DNA of 45,928 bases from DSOS01 sp035286585 (GCA_035286585.1 DATEDC010000117.1:1-45928); one strand, 5' to 3'; numbered from the stretch's first letter, positions 16,560-24,326 are shown. Notes: generated from the sequence alone by a model not told the origin. Numbers and translations: made by a program.

Positions 16560-17789
16560 ATGCTCGAAAATAATCCATTACAACCAGCGCCGGCGGCGTC
16601 CGCAGAAAGCGCCGACTCAGCAGCCGGGCAAGACAATCCAGATCTCTCCGACGAACAGAAAACGAGTCGATTCTTACTCTTTTGGGAAGAGCTCAGGCAG
16701 GCTGGCCTGGCTGAGACAGCCCTGCGCCTGGGCACACACGCATTGCTGCTGGCATTGATCCTGATCGTCGCCTGGGGAATGCGCCGCTTCTACCGCTTCA
16801 CGCAGGTGGAGGTCCAGCCGCGAGAAGCAGCCCTGGCCGCAGCGCCGCCCACACCTACTGCCACCCCTATCCCGGCTCAATTACCCCCTTACCAGGTCAG
16901 GATAGACGCCATAGCGGGCATCCCGCGCCAGGTGCTCTTACACACCACCTTGCCCTCTCTGCCCCGCTCTGAGGTCTCGAAATATACCGTTGTCAAAGGC
17001 GACACCGTCTTCGGCATCGCCGAAAAATTCGGCCTGGATCCCGAAACAATCCTGTGGGGGAATTATTTTACCCTGCGGGATGACCCGCACAATCTCAAAG
17101 AAGGACAAGAGCTGAATATCCTGCCGGTGAATGGCACTTACTACGAATGGCAGGCAGGCGATGGCTTGAACGGCGTGGCAAATTTTTTTGGCGTCGCCCC
17201 AGAAGATATCGTCAACTATCCAGGCAATAATCTAAGCCCAGAAGAGCTTGGCGACTATTCCCACCCGAATATCGAGCCTGGCACCTTACTGATCGTGCCC
17301 GCAGGCAGGCGGGAATTCATCACCTGGAGCGCCCCCGCCATCCCGCGTGACAACCCCACCGTCGCCAGCGTACTGGGCCCGGGCGCCTGCGGGCAGGTTG
17401 TCGATGGACCCATCGGAGCCGGCGTTTTCATCTGGCCGGCGAACAACCACTTCCTTTCGGGTTTCGACTACTCGCCCTCCACCAACCATCCGGGCATCGA
17501 TATTGATGGTGAGACCGGCGACGCAGTTTACGCGGTCGATAATGGGGTCGTTGTTTATGCAGGTTGGAACAATTGGGGATACGGGTACATGATCGTGATC
17601 AACCACGGAAATGGCTGGCAAACCCTCTACGCCCACCTGAGCGCTTACAACATGGCCTGCGGGCAGGGTGTCTTTCAGGGCAACGTCATTGGCGCGATCG
17701 GGAGCAGCGGCAACGCCACCGGTTCCCACCTGCACTTCGAGATGATGTACAACGGCACCAAGGTCAATCCCTGGAATTACCTCCCCTAA
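16560..17789 (+). CDS. LysM and M23 (LytM-type) cell-wall endopeptidase
   Basis: A 409-residue protein. A cytoplasmic acidic N-terminus (about 60 residues) is followed by one membrane segment near residues 60-80, then a LysM domain (YTVVKGDTVFGIAEKFGLD, near residue 145), a second, degenerate LysM-like unit (YYEWQAGDGLNGVANFFGV) and a C-terminal M23 peptidase domain. The zinc and catalytic motifs HPGIDID and HLHFEM are both present, so the enzyme should cleave peptidoglycan cross-bridges. GGAG lies 7 bases before the ATG. It has its own promoter and a strong terminator, so it is a single-gene unit. Confidence 0.93.
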   Translation: MLENNPLQPAPAASAESADSAAGQDNPDLSDEQKTSRFLLFWEELRQAGLAETALRLGTHALLLALILIVAWGMRRFYRFTQVEVQPREAALAAAPPTPTATPIPAQLPPYQVRIDAIAGIPRQVLLHTTLPSLPRSEVSKYTVVKGDTVFGIAEKFGLDPETILWGNYFTLRDDPHNLKEGQELNILPVNGTYYEWQAGDGLNGVANFFGVAPEDIVNYPGNNLSPEELGDYSHPNIEPGTLLIVPAGRREFITWSAPAIPRDNPTVASVLGPGACGQVVDGPIGAGVFIWPANNHFLSGFDYSPSTNHPGIDIDGETGDAVYAVDNGVVVYAGWNNWGYGYMIVINHGNGWQTLYAHLSAYNMACGQGVFQGNVIGAIGSSGNATGSHLHFEMMYNGTKVNPWNYLP

Positions 17790-17809
17790 ACGAAGGAGCG
17801 AGCGCATCA

Positions 17810-17841
17810 GCCCCGGCTGTTCACATTGCCGGGGCTTTTTT
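17810..17841 (+). terminator. Rho-independent terminator of the LysM-M23 gene
   Basis: GCCCCGGC (17810-17817) and GCCGGGGC (17828-17835) form an 8-bp GC stem with a 10-base loop, followed by six T (17836-17841). It works for the plus strand; the convergent arsM ends at 17845. Confidence 0.92.
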
Positions 17842-17844
17842 GTA

Positions 17845-18702
17845 CTATCTGGGTTTCTGGGCGGTAATCCTGGCGCTGAAAACCGCCTGATATATGGATG
17901 TGCCGGCCCGCTCTTCTGGGGAAAACGCTTCACCCAGCTCATCCACCGCCTGGTCGACCAGGGCAGGCGGAAAGTATTCCGGGGAATATCTAACATCCAC
18001 AAATCCAGCGGCCTCCAGCGCGGCGATATAGTCCTGCAGATCCAGCGCGCCAGCCACGCAGCCTGCCCAGGCGCTCAGATTGGATTTAACCCGCTCCGGG
18101 AGCGGTCCATCCGTTACGATGTCGCTGACAGCCAGCTTACCGCCAGGATTGAGCGCCCGATACGCCTCCCGGAATACCTGGGCTTTATCCGGGCTGAGGT
18201 TGATCACGCAATTGGAGATAATCACATCCACGCTGTTTGATTCGACGGGGAGGTCCTCAATGTAGCCCTGACGGAACTCTACATTGGAAAGGTTCATCCG
18301 CTTCGTACTGGACCTGGCGCGGGCTACCATTTCGGGAGTCATATCCACGCCGATCACTTTTCCCGCCTCGCCGACCTTCTTCGCAGCGAAGAAACAGTCG
18401 AGTCCCGCGCCCGAGCCAAGATCGAGAACGGTCTGCCCGGGTTGGAGCGAAGCGAGCGTGACCGGGTCGCCGCATCCGTAACTCACGGCGGACTCGCCCT
18501 CGGGAAGTGTAGCGAGCAGATCTTCGGGGTAGAGATTGTTTTCGGGACCGCAACAGTTATCGGCGTCGCCTTGAGCCTGTTGAAGGGGTCCGCAACAGGA
18601 GGCGTTGTCCTTCGATTGCTTGGTACTCAGGGTGGCATTCTTGATCCGCTCTGCATAATGCTCACGGACAGCCTTATGAATGTGGGTGGGGGATTGGGTC
18701 AT
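17845..18702 (-). CDS. arsM: Arsenite S-adenosylmethionine methyltransferase ArsM
   Basis: A 285-residue class I methyltransferase that methylates trivalent arsenic to less retained or volatile species. The SAM-binding motif is DLGSGAGLDCF (about residue 94). The three arsenic-binding cysteines expected for ArsM are visible: Cys77 (SYGCGDP), Cys165 (ISNCVINL) and Cys214 (WAGCVAGAL). Two extra vicinal pairs, SCCGP (36-37) and NCCGP (50-51), lie in the N-terminal part and could collect arsenic. AGGAG precedes the ATG. It is downstream of arsR on the same strand, with its own copy of the operator at 18826-18841. Confidence 0.95.
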   Translation of the reverse strand: MTQSPTHIHKAVREHYAERIKNATLSTKQSKDNASCCGPLQQAQGDADNCCGPENNLYPEDLLATLPEGESAVSYGCGDPVTLASLQPGQTVLDLGSGAGLDCFFAAKKVGEAGKVIGVDMTPEMVARARSSTKRMNLSNVEFRQGYIEDLPVESNSVDVIISNCVINLSPDKAQVFREAYRALNPGGKLAVSDIVTDGPLPERVKSNLSAWAGCVAGALDLQDYIAALEAAGFVDVRYSPEYFPPALVDQAVDELGEAFSPEERAGTSIYQAVFSARITAQKPR

Positions 18703-18752
18703 ATGAGTCTCCTAGAAGATTGATCTTATAAAAGCTCGCATACACGCGTGCC

Positions 18753-18809
18753 TCATAATTGAGATCTTGAGGTTCGAACGTTGGCATGACGCTCGGAGGA
18801 AGTTGTCAT
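18753..18809 (-). CDS. Possible 18-codon ORF in the arsR-arsM gap
   Basis: On the minus strand an ATG at 18809 preceded by AAAGGAG at 6 bases opens an 18-residue reading frame (MTTSSERHANVRTSRSQL), which ends 50 bases before the arsM start. It lies just after the second operator. No homology is recognised. It could be a leader peptide or a chance ORF with a good ribosome site; the latter is at least as likely. Confidence 0.25.
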   Translation of the reverse strand: MTTSSERHANVRTSRSQL

Positions 18810-18825
18810 GCAGGGCTCCTTTCAA

Positions 18826-18841
18826 ATAGATGATTATCTAT
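18826..18841. promoter_or_regulatory. Putative ArsR operator upstream of arsM
   Basis: ATAGATGATTATCTAT is an inverted repeat of the form ATAGA-N6-TCTAT. The same arms and spacing recur at 19200-19215 over the arsR start. Two copies flanking the arsR gene, one before each cistron of an arsR-arsM pair, are best read as operators for the encoded repressor. Confidence 0.7.
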
Positions 18842-18889
18842 ATATTCAGACAAAATGAGTGGGATTCAGACCAGGCGGAATCCCACAAT

Positions 18890-19201
18890 CTACACTTCCA
18901 CGGTCTTCTTTACGGCCTCGGTTGTCTCCGTATCCGGCGCGAACCTTAACATGATCTGCCCGCAGCAAACCGCGACGCGTTCCTGATTGAGTGTATAGAA
19001 AGTCTGCTTGCCCTCTTCGCGCATGTCCGCCAGCCCGGTCTCGCGCAGGATGGCGAGATGGTGCGAGACAGTGGGTTGGGACACGTCCAGTTTTTCCACG
19101 ATCTCGCTGACCGAGAGCCAGTTGCAACAGATCAGCCCCATGATCTTCTGGCGGGTCTCATCGGCGATGGCTTTGGCGAAAAGGAGAGGGTTTACTTTCA
19201 T
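18890..19201 (-). CDS. arsR: ArsR family metalloregulator (arsenic type)
   Basis: A 103-residue winged-helix repressor. ADETRQKIMGLI and the recognition helix region DVSQPTVSHHLAILRETGL are typical of ArsR/SmtB. Vicinal cysteines Cys25-Cys26 (LICCNW) and Cys79-Cys80 (VAVCCGQIM) are the probable As(III) site; the classical ELCVCDL box is absent. The ATG at 19201 lies inside an inverted repeat (19199-19216) and only about 11-12 bases after the predicted transcription start, with no ribosome site, so it is near-leaderless and likely autorepressed by occlusion of the start site. Confidence 0.92.
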   Translation of the reverse strand: MKVNPLLFAKAIADETRQKIMGLICCNWLSVSEIVEKLDVSQPTVSHHLAILRETGLADMREEGKQTFYTLNQERVAVCCGQIMLRFAPDTETTEAVKKTVEV

Positions 19202-19216
19202 AGACGTTTATCTATG
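19199..19216. promoter_or_regulatory. Putative ArsR operator over the arsR start codon
   Basis: CATAGACGTTTATCTATG has perfect 6-base arms and a 6-base spacer. Its left arm contains the arsR start codon (19201-19199, minus strand), and it lies immediately downstream of the arsR -10 box. A further ATAGAC half site (minus strand) lies inside the promoter spacer at 19240-19235. Confidence 0.72.
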
Positions 19217-19220
19217 CAAG

Positions 19221-19248
19221 ATTATATCGAAGTATGTCTATTTGTCAA
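19221..19248 (-). promoter_or_regulatory. Consensus promoter of arsR
   Basis: On the minus strand TTGACA (19248-19243) and TATAAT (19226-19221) are perfect hexamers with 16-base spacing, the same geometry as the serS promoter. The operator sits directly downstream. Confidence 0.88.
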
Positions 19249-19297
19249 GAGATCAATTCCACGGAAGATCATACCGGCGAATATTGAAAATAGCCTG

Positions 19298-20524
19298 GTG
19301 AAATTTCCTATCACCTCGCACAAAAAGCTCCTTAAGGGTAAAATCCAGCCCAAAGTGACCCGCCTACGCACCGAGGTACTGGCCTTTACATTCACCCGCC
19401 TGGTTCTCAACACCATGCACCGCATGGTTTATCCCTTTCTGCCGGCGTTCAGCCGCGGATTGGGAGTAGATCTTCAGGCGGTTTCGCTGGCGGTCATGGC
19501 TCGTTCCGCGTTGGGCGCAACAGGCCCTTTCCTGGCTTTCATCGCCGATCATCGCGGGCGCAAAGCGGGCATGCTCACCGGCCTGGCGCTCTTCTGCCTG
19601 GGCGCAGCTATCGTTTTCCTCTGGCCGACCTTTCCCGGTTTTGTGCTGACATTGATCCTGACGATGCTGGGCAAATATGTGTTCGATCCCTCCATGCAAG
19701 CCTACCTGGGAGATCGGGTCCCCTACGAACGGCGAGGGTTGATCCTGGCGGCCACCGAGTTGGGCTGGTCGCTGAGTTTTATCCTCGGCATTCCCCTGGC
19801 AGGTTTCCTGATCGCCCGGCAGGGCTGGCGTTCCCCATTTCCTCCGCTGGCGCTGCTGGGGCTGCTCGCTTTGGGAAGCTTGAATTGGATATTACCAAAA
19901 GATCCTGCTCCAAGTGAAAACCATGCCAGTAAATGGCACAATATACAGTCAGTTCTCTCCTATAAACCCGCACTCGTCAGTCTGGTAATGAGCCTGTTGA
20001 TGATGGCGGCTAATGAAGTGGTCAATCTGGTATTTGGCGTATGGATGGAGGATGCTTTTAATTTAAAAATCGTTGCCCTCGGGGCCGCCTCGGCTGTGAT
20101 TGGACTTTCAGAATTAGGTGGAGAAACGCTTTCGGCGAGACTGACCGACCGTCTGGGGAAGACCAGAGCTGTTGGAGCAGGCATTATCTCGAACAGCATG
20201 GCAGCGCTGATTTTACCAATTTTAGGGTATAGCCTGCCCGGGGCTATGATCGGATTATTCCTGTTCTACATCACTTTCGAATTTACAGTGGTTAGCGCCA
20301 TTCCCCTGATGACTGAAATTATGCCCCAGGCGCGGGCTACGCTCATGGCTACCAGTGTTGCTGGAGCCTCGCTCGGACGCGCTTTTGGGGCTTTGATCGC
20401 CACGCCCCTCTACTCTTCCGGTATTCTGGGGAGCGGCCTGGCAGCAGGGCTGTTGAACCTGCTGAGTCTGCTTGCCCTGATCCATCTGCGGCGCATGCTG
20501 CTGGCTCAGAACCGGGAGGTCTGA
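19298..20524 (+). CDS. Major facilitator superfamily transporter
   Basis: About 408 residues with 12 predicted membrane segments. The MFS motif A is visible between segments 2 and 3 as IADHRGRKAGML. It is divergent from arsR and its 5' end lies next to the arsR promoter, so arsenic-related export is possible, but I cannot assign it to a known arsenic MFS family. The start is uncertain: GTG at 19298 or GTG at 19355 gives a normal-length N-terminus before the first membrane helix, while the ATG at 19214, inside the ArsR operator, would add about 28 residues. None has a good ribosome site. Confidence 0.8.
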   Translation: MKFPITSHKKLLKGKIQPKVTRLRTEVLAFTFTRLVLNTMHRMVYPFLPAFSRGLGVDLQAVSLAVMARSALGATGPFLAFIADHRGRKAGMLTGLALFCLGAAIVFLWPTFPGFVLTLILTMLGKYVFDPSMQAYLGDRVPYERRGLILAATELGWSLSFILGIPLAGFLIARQGWRSPFPPLALLGLLALGSLNWILPKDPAPSENHASKWHNIQSVLSYKPALVSLVMSLLMMAANEVVNLVFGVWMEDAFNLKIVALGAASAVIGLSELGGETLSARLTDRLGKTRAVGAGIISNSMAALILPILGYSLPGAMIGLFLFYITFEFTVVSAIPLMTEIMPQARATLMATSVAGASLGRAFGALIATPLYSSGILGSGLAAGLLNLLSLLALIHLRRMLLAQNREV

Positions 20525-20541
20525 TCGGGATCCCCTGGCTC

Positions 20542-20570
20542 TTATCCAGGCGCTTTTATTCCAGTATAAT
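20542..20570 (+). promoter_or_regulatory. Possible promoter of the LysM protein gene, predicting a leaderless mRNA
   Basis: TATAAT at 20565-20570 is a perfect -10 box; the -35 candidate TTATCC (20542-20547), 17 bases upstream, is weak. The GTG start at 20578 falls at the expected transcription start, and no ribosome site precedes it. Confidence 0.5.
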
Positions 20571-20577
20571 CTGAGCT

Positions 20578-21390
20578 GTGAATGATCGAAACCGAATTCT
20601 GAGTTCCTGGGTGTGGACAGCGGGCATTTTGTTGGGGCTGGCAACCTTCATTTTGACCATCCCTTCTGCGGCTGCGCCAGCCTTGCAACTCACCCCATTT
20701 CCCACCCCCACCCCGGGCCCGGATGGGCGCATCCTGTATGTCGTTCAACCAGGCGACACGCTGCTGCGCATCTCCTTGATCGCCGGCGTGCCTCTGGATG
20801 AGCTGCGCGGCTTGAACAACCTGACCGGGGATACGATTATCGTTGGCCAGGAGCTGTTATTAGGATTGGGAGGGCCATCCCAGGTAACTCCAACGCCGGG
20901 TCCCAGCCCCACGCCCACGCCGCTCCTGCCAACCCCATCACCCGAAGCTGGCTATGGGAGTTTGTGCATCCTGCTATTCGAAGACCGCAATGGAGACTCG
21001 ATCCGCCAGGAGGCCGAATCTTCGATCCCTAACGGAGCCGTCAGCGTAGTGAATCGATCCGGTTCGGTCTCGCTGACCAACAATACAACCAGCAGCCTGG
21101 AACACGAATGTTATCCTGACCTGCCCGAAGGTGAATACTCGATCACGGTAGCGATTCCCGAAGGCTACAACTCGACGACACCCTCCAACATCGCCGTTGA
21201 GCTGGAAGCAGGAGATATTACCTATCTAAGTTTTGGCGCTCAGAAAAATTTTGAAACCGAAGCCGAATCGCCCGCCGCAGCCAGCGCAGAGGGGAGATCG
21301 CCCACGTGGGGTATTATCGGCGGGTTGTTCTTGCTGGCAGGGGCAGGGCTGGCGTTGTTCGCCGGTCGCCTGCTCAAGGGGAGTAAATAA
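20578..21390 (+). CDS. LysM-domain surface protein with C-terminal membrane anchor
   Basis: A 270-residue protein: N-terminal signal/membrane segment (about residues 8-32), a Pro/Thr linker, one LysM domain (YVVQPGDTLLRISLIAGVPLDEL, about residues 54-100), a second Pro/Thr linker, and a SdrD/Cna-B-like beta domain that begins LCILLFEDRNGDSIRQEAE and runs to residue ~225. A C-terminal hydrophobic segment and short basic tail follow. LysM binds peptidoglycan; the rest looks like a surface stalk. Start is GTG. Its 3' end overlaps the convergent glycosyltransferase by 17 bases. Confidence 0.8.
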   Translation: MNDRNRILSSWVWTAGILLGLATFILTIPSAAAPALQLTPFPTPTPGPDGRILYVVQPGDTLLRISLIAGVPLDELRGLNNLTGDTIIVGQELLLGLGGPSQVTPTPGPSPTPTPLLPTPSPEAGYGSLCILLFEDRNGDSIRQEAESSIPNGAVSVVNRSGSVSLTNNTTSSLEHECYPDLPEGEYSITVAIPEGYNSTTPSNIAVELEAGDITYLSFGAQKNFETEAESPAAASAEGRSPTWGIIGGLFLLAGAGLALFAGRLLKGSK

Positions 21391-22450
21391 CCTGCCGGTA
21401 CGCGGCGAGCAGCGCCTGGCGAAACCCCGAGCCGTCCCAGGCGGCTGAGCGCTGCCTGGCGGCCCGAGATAGCTGCTCGGCTACCACCTGCTCGACGATG
21501 ACCGTAATCAAGGCGGCGCCCAAGCCAGACGCCTGGCCTGATGGGACCAGGTAACCCGCCGGGCCTACCAGCGCATCGGTCAGAGAATCTTCCAGGGCTA
21601 CAACAGGCCGCCCGCAAGCCAGGGCGAAACGCACGGAGCCACCCCACGGAGAGATGGCAGCGGGATGGAATAGCGCGGTGCACTCCCGGTATACGAGGGC
21701 AAGCTGGGGGGGCGAAAGCGGATCGAGCGCGCGCACGGTATCAGACACACCGTATTCAACACACAACCCCTCGAGCGCCAGGCGACCCGCTTTTTCCAGG
21801 CCTGCCACCAACAGGGGGTAGTATTGGCCGATCGGCCCGGCTGCCCAGGTCCAGGCCTGCAGCAGGCGGCGCAGGGCAGTCTCGCTTTGAGGGCCATGAT
21901 AGAGGACAAAAGTCTCCGGCATTTCCAGAGCGGAGACAGCTTGCATAGCCCGTGAGCTGCCGGGTTGAAAAACAGCCGGTATGATCGGCGGAAGGGGGAA
22001 TACGGTCAAGTCCGTTCCCGGAGGGGGTAGATCCGCCGGCCAGACCAATCCCTTGAGGCGAGCCATGCCTCCAACCGATAGCGCTTCTCTCAGGCGCCCA
22101 GCCAGCTGCCCATGACGGTCGGAGACGATGTTTACCGTTGGGCTCACGACCGCCGGCGGTCCAAACAGGGGAGGGTTAGGAGAGGCCAGGTGCAGGAGGC
22201 TGGCCCCTACTCTATTGAATATTCCCGGCAGGCTGCGCTGTTCCCAGCGCAATCTGCCTGGCGTTCCCCTCCCAGTCTGGAGGATGTGGAGCTGGAGGCG
22301 GTCCGGCAGCCATTCAGGAGGTGGGGACGGCAGCGCCACTACCGGTTCTACTTCACCGGGGAGGTTCTCCAGCAAAGCCAACAAATGCAGAGCAGCGGGG
22401 CTCTCGGGTTGATAAACCAGCGGCCAGCCGTCGTAAAGAACGCGCAACAT
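21374..22450 (-). CDS. Glycosyltransferase, GT-B fold (GT4-like)
   Basis: A 358-residue protein with the two-domain layout of family 4 glycosyltransferases. The C-terminal half keeps the usual acceptor/donor loop pattern (ALFHPAAISPWGGSVRFALACGRPVVALEDSLTDALVG), although the first Glu of the typical EX7E motif is replaced (ISPWGGS). The N-terminal half is poorly conserved. Donor and acceptor are unknown. It follows the thioesterase-like gene by 3 bases on the minus strand, so the EamA transporter, thioesterase and glycosyltransferase are likely one transcript. Confidence 0.7.
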   Translation of the reverse strand: MLRVLYDGWPLVYQPESPAALHLLALLENLPGEVEPVVALPSPPPEWLPDRLQLHILQTGRGTPGRLRWEQRSLPGIFNRVGASLLHLASPNPPLFGPPAVVSPTVNIVSDRHGQLAGRLREALSVGGMARLKGLVWPADLPPPGTDLTVFPLPPIIPAVFQPGSSRAMQAVSALEMPETFVLYHGPQSETALRRLLQAWTWAAGPIGQYYPLLVAGLEKAGRLALEGLCVEYGVSDTVRALDPLSPPQLALVYRECTALFHPAAISPWGGSVRFALACGRPVVALEDSLTDALVGPAGYLVPSGQASGLGAALITVIVEQVVAEQLSRAARQRSAAWDGSGFRQALLAAYRQVIYSP

Positions 22451-22453
22451 CTG

Positions 22454-22870
22454 CTATCCCTGCCTCGCGCTTCGGTTTTTCTTTGCCACCCGGCGCAGGA
22501 AGCGCTCCTCCTCGATAATCACGCGCTCATGCCAGCCGGCGCCAATCTGCTCGCTCTCATCGGCAGCCTGGACAGCAAATGTAACCCTGGGCCCTTCTAC
22601 CGCGAGCACCTCGGCGCGAACCCTCACGTTGCCGCCCACTGGCGTCGGCGCCAGGTGGCGGATATCCACGCGCACACCGACGCTGGAATACCCGGACGGC
22701 AGCAGCTCCGCCAGCAGCAGGCGAGCCGTCCGCTCCATAAAGGTGATCATCCAGGGGGAGGCTAACACCCGATACGAACCGCTGCCGATATGTATGGCGC
22801 TGTGCGTTTCCTCAACCGTGAAATTTTGTTCCCTGGATGCGCCCAGTTTTATCAGGTCCGCCCATTCCAT
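22454..22870 (-). CDS. Hotdog-fold thioesterase, fluoroacetyl-CoA-thioesterase-like family
   Basis: A 138-residue hotdog protein. The order FTVEETHSAIHIGSG, then VLASPWMITFMERTARLLL, then GVRVDIRHLAPTPVGGNVRVRAEV matches small thioesterases of the FlK-like group, in which a Glu/Thr/His set near the central helix acts on acyl-CoA; here MERTA carries the Glu and IRHLAP the His. The ATG at 22870 is chosen because GGAAA lies 5 bases upstream and it opens the fold; the frame extends to 22897. Substrate unknown. It lies 34 bases downstream of the EamA gene. Confidence 0.78.
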   Translation of the reverse strand: MEWADLIKLGASREQNFTVEETHSAIHIGSGSYRVLASPWMITFMERTARLLLAELLPSGYSSVGVRVDIRHLAPTPVGGNVRVRAEVLAVEGPRVTFAVQAADESEQIGAGWHERVIIEEERFLRRVAKKNRSARQG

Positions 22871-22904
22871 GTGCTTTCCATCACCATATGGACACAAAAG
22901 ATAA

Positions 22905-23798
22905 TTATTCAGCCAGTCTGTTTAATTGCGCAAAGACGATCCCGGCGAAGATCAACGCACAACCTGCCAGCTGCCTGTCGCTTAAGATTTCATTCAGAAT
23001 GATCCAGCCGGAAAGGGCAGCGAAAACAGCTTCGCTGCTGAGAATAATGGCCGCGTCGGTGGGTGGCGCCACTCTCTGCCCGATAGCCTGAAGCGTATAG
23101 CCCACCCCAACCGAGAGGACCCCGGTGTAAACCACCGTCCACCATAACTCACCCATGAGACGGTTAGCACCCTGCTCAATTGCAAGGCTTACACCCAGGC
23201 TGAGGATGCCCGTAACGAGATATTGCCCGATGGCAAGCGGCAGCACATCCATGTGACGTACAAGCCTGCCAATCAATATCACATGACCAGCCCACAAGAC
23301 TGCCCCAGCCAACTCCAGGGCATCACCCGGGTTGGCGACAAACTTGCCCTCTGTGCTCAGCAGGAACATCCCGGCGGCTGAACACCCGACGGCCACCCAG
23401 GTCATCCGATTCACTTTTTGCCGCCAGCCGATTGCCAGGATCAGGGGAATAAACACCACATACAGCCCGGTGATAAACCCGGCGTTCCCAGCCGTCGTAT
23501 AGCGCAAACCCCATTGCTGGAGAGTGGTACCTCCAAACAACAGCAACCCGGCCATGAAAATGCCGCCGAGATTTTTATCTGTCGAGCGGAACCAGGCAGC
23601 CAGTCGAGAACGTGCGGGCAGCAGCAAGAACAAGGCTGCCACGATAAAACGCACTCCATTAAAATAATTGATCCCGATCTTTTGGGCTGCAATGCGCTGA
23701 GCGACAAACGCGCTCCCCCAGATCAAAGCCACCAGCAACAAGAGCAAATCGGCTCGCAAACGTTCGCTTCTCTTGGGAAGTAATCCAATCAGCGCCAT
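22905..23798 (-). CDS. EamA/DMT superfamily transporter
   Basis: A 297-residue membrane protein with ten predicted helices as two five-helix EamA repeats. The first helix contains ALIWGSAFVAQRIA, a standard family signature, and the second repeat ends with the conserved EAVFAALSGWIILNE region. The family exports amino acids and other metabolites; the substrate cannot be told. GAGG precedes the ATG. It is divergent from the ArsR-SQR operon, and a possible CRP/FNR-type site lies between the two. Confidence 0.85.
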   Translation of the reverse strand: MALIGLLPKRSERLRADLLLLLVALIWGSAFVAQRIAAQKIGINYFNGVRFIVAALFLLLPARSRLAAWFRSTDKNLGGIFMAGLLLFGGTTLQQWGLRYTTAGNAGFITGLYVVFIPLILAIGWRQKVNRMTWVAVGCSAAGMFLLSTEGKFVANPGDALELAGAVLWAGHVILIGRLVRHMDVLPLAIGQYLVTGILSLGVSLAIEQGANRLMGELWWTVVYTGVLSVGVGYTLQAIGQRVAPPTDAAIILSSEAVFAALSGWIILNEILSDRQLAGCALIFAGIVFAQLNRLAE

Positions 23799-23858
23799 TC
23801 TGCCTCGACACGACCATTATAATCCCGAGACAGGGGGTGACATTACACCAACCAGGTT

Positions 23859-23874
23859 CGTGACATTTATCACT
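23859..23874. promoter_or_regulatory. CRP/FNR-family-like binding site
   Basis: CGTGACATTTATCACT has the GTGA-N6-TCAC core of CRP-family sites. A related GTGACATT copy lies 23 bases upstream at 23837-23844, in GGTGACATTACACC. The centre is about 71 bases upstream of the start predicted from the candidate promoter at 23903-23931, a standard class I activator position. No such regulator gene is in the window. Confidence 0.45.
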
Positions 23875-23902
23875 AGCAGCCTGTCCTACACTTCGTTATG
23901 AT

Positions 23903-23931
23903 TTGCACAAATACAACTATTCATTTATATG
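23903..23931 (+). promoter_or_regulatory. Candidate promoter of the sulfur-metabolism operon
   Basis: TTGCAC (23903-23908) and TATATG (23926-23931) are spaced by 17 bases. An 8-base palindrome TATGCATA (23928-23935) overlaps the -10 box and could be part of an operator for the ArsR-family protein encoded just downstream. Confidence 0.5.
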
Positions 23932-23953
23932 CATACAAACAAGGGCAAAGCAC

Positions 23954-24301
23954 ATGATCACCCCCTCTCTCACCCAAGAAATCACCAACCTGCATGCCGG
24001 TATCTGCTCGGCGCTGGCGGACCCAAAGCGCATACTCATCCTGTATGCGCTCAATGAGAAGCCCTGCAATGTCAGCGATCTGGCAGAGGCGCTAAAAATC
24101 AGCCAGCCAACCGTCTCGCGCCATCTCAACCTGCTGCGCGAGCGCGGTCTGGTCCTGGCCCATCGCGAAGGGCAGTCGGTCGTCAATACCCTTGCTGACC
24201 AACGCATCATCCAGGCTCTGGATTTGCTGCGCGCCGTGCTGGCGAGCAATCTCCAGAGCCAGGCTGCCCTGGCTGAAACCGTGGCTGAAGGCCACGGTTA
24301 A
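23954..24301 (+). CDS. ArsR family transcriptional regulator of the sulfur operon
   Basis: A 115-residue winged-helix protein (ICSALADPKRILILYAL, then LKISQPTVSRHLNLLRERGLVL). It has two cysteines, Cys18 and Cys38, both in the first helices, and no classical metal box. Its place ahead of a sulfide-oxidising gene set suggests a sulfur-sensing switch such as SqrR/BigR, but the cysteine positions are not the same by eye, so this is inference. The ATG at 23954 is preferred because AAGGG lies 8 bases before it; the frame extends to a TTG at 23903 inside the presumed promoter. The flavoprotein gene starts 25 bases after the stop. Confidence 0.85.
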   Translation: MITPSLTQEITNLHAGICSALADPKRILILYALNEKPCNVSDLAEALKISQPTVSRHLNLLRERGLVLAHREGQSVVNTLADQRIIQALDLLRAVLASNLQSQAALAETVAEGHG

Positions 24302-24326
24302 CCCCCATCATACGGAGAAATTTACG

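Noticed and set aside
18760..18785. GGTTCGAAC considered as a tRNA T-loop
   Set aside because: No acceptor, anticodon or D arms can be drawn around it on either strand.
19058..19297. Upstream extension of the MFS frame
   Set aside because: It runs through the antisense of arsR and its promoter. Only the ATG at 19214 is worth keeping as an alternative start; the rest is not protein-like.
24192..24326. N-terminal extension of the flavoprotein
   Set aside because: It overlaps the regulator gene in another frame. The ATG at 24327 has a ribosome site and opens directly into the FAD-binding strand.
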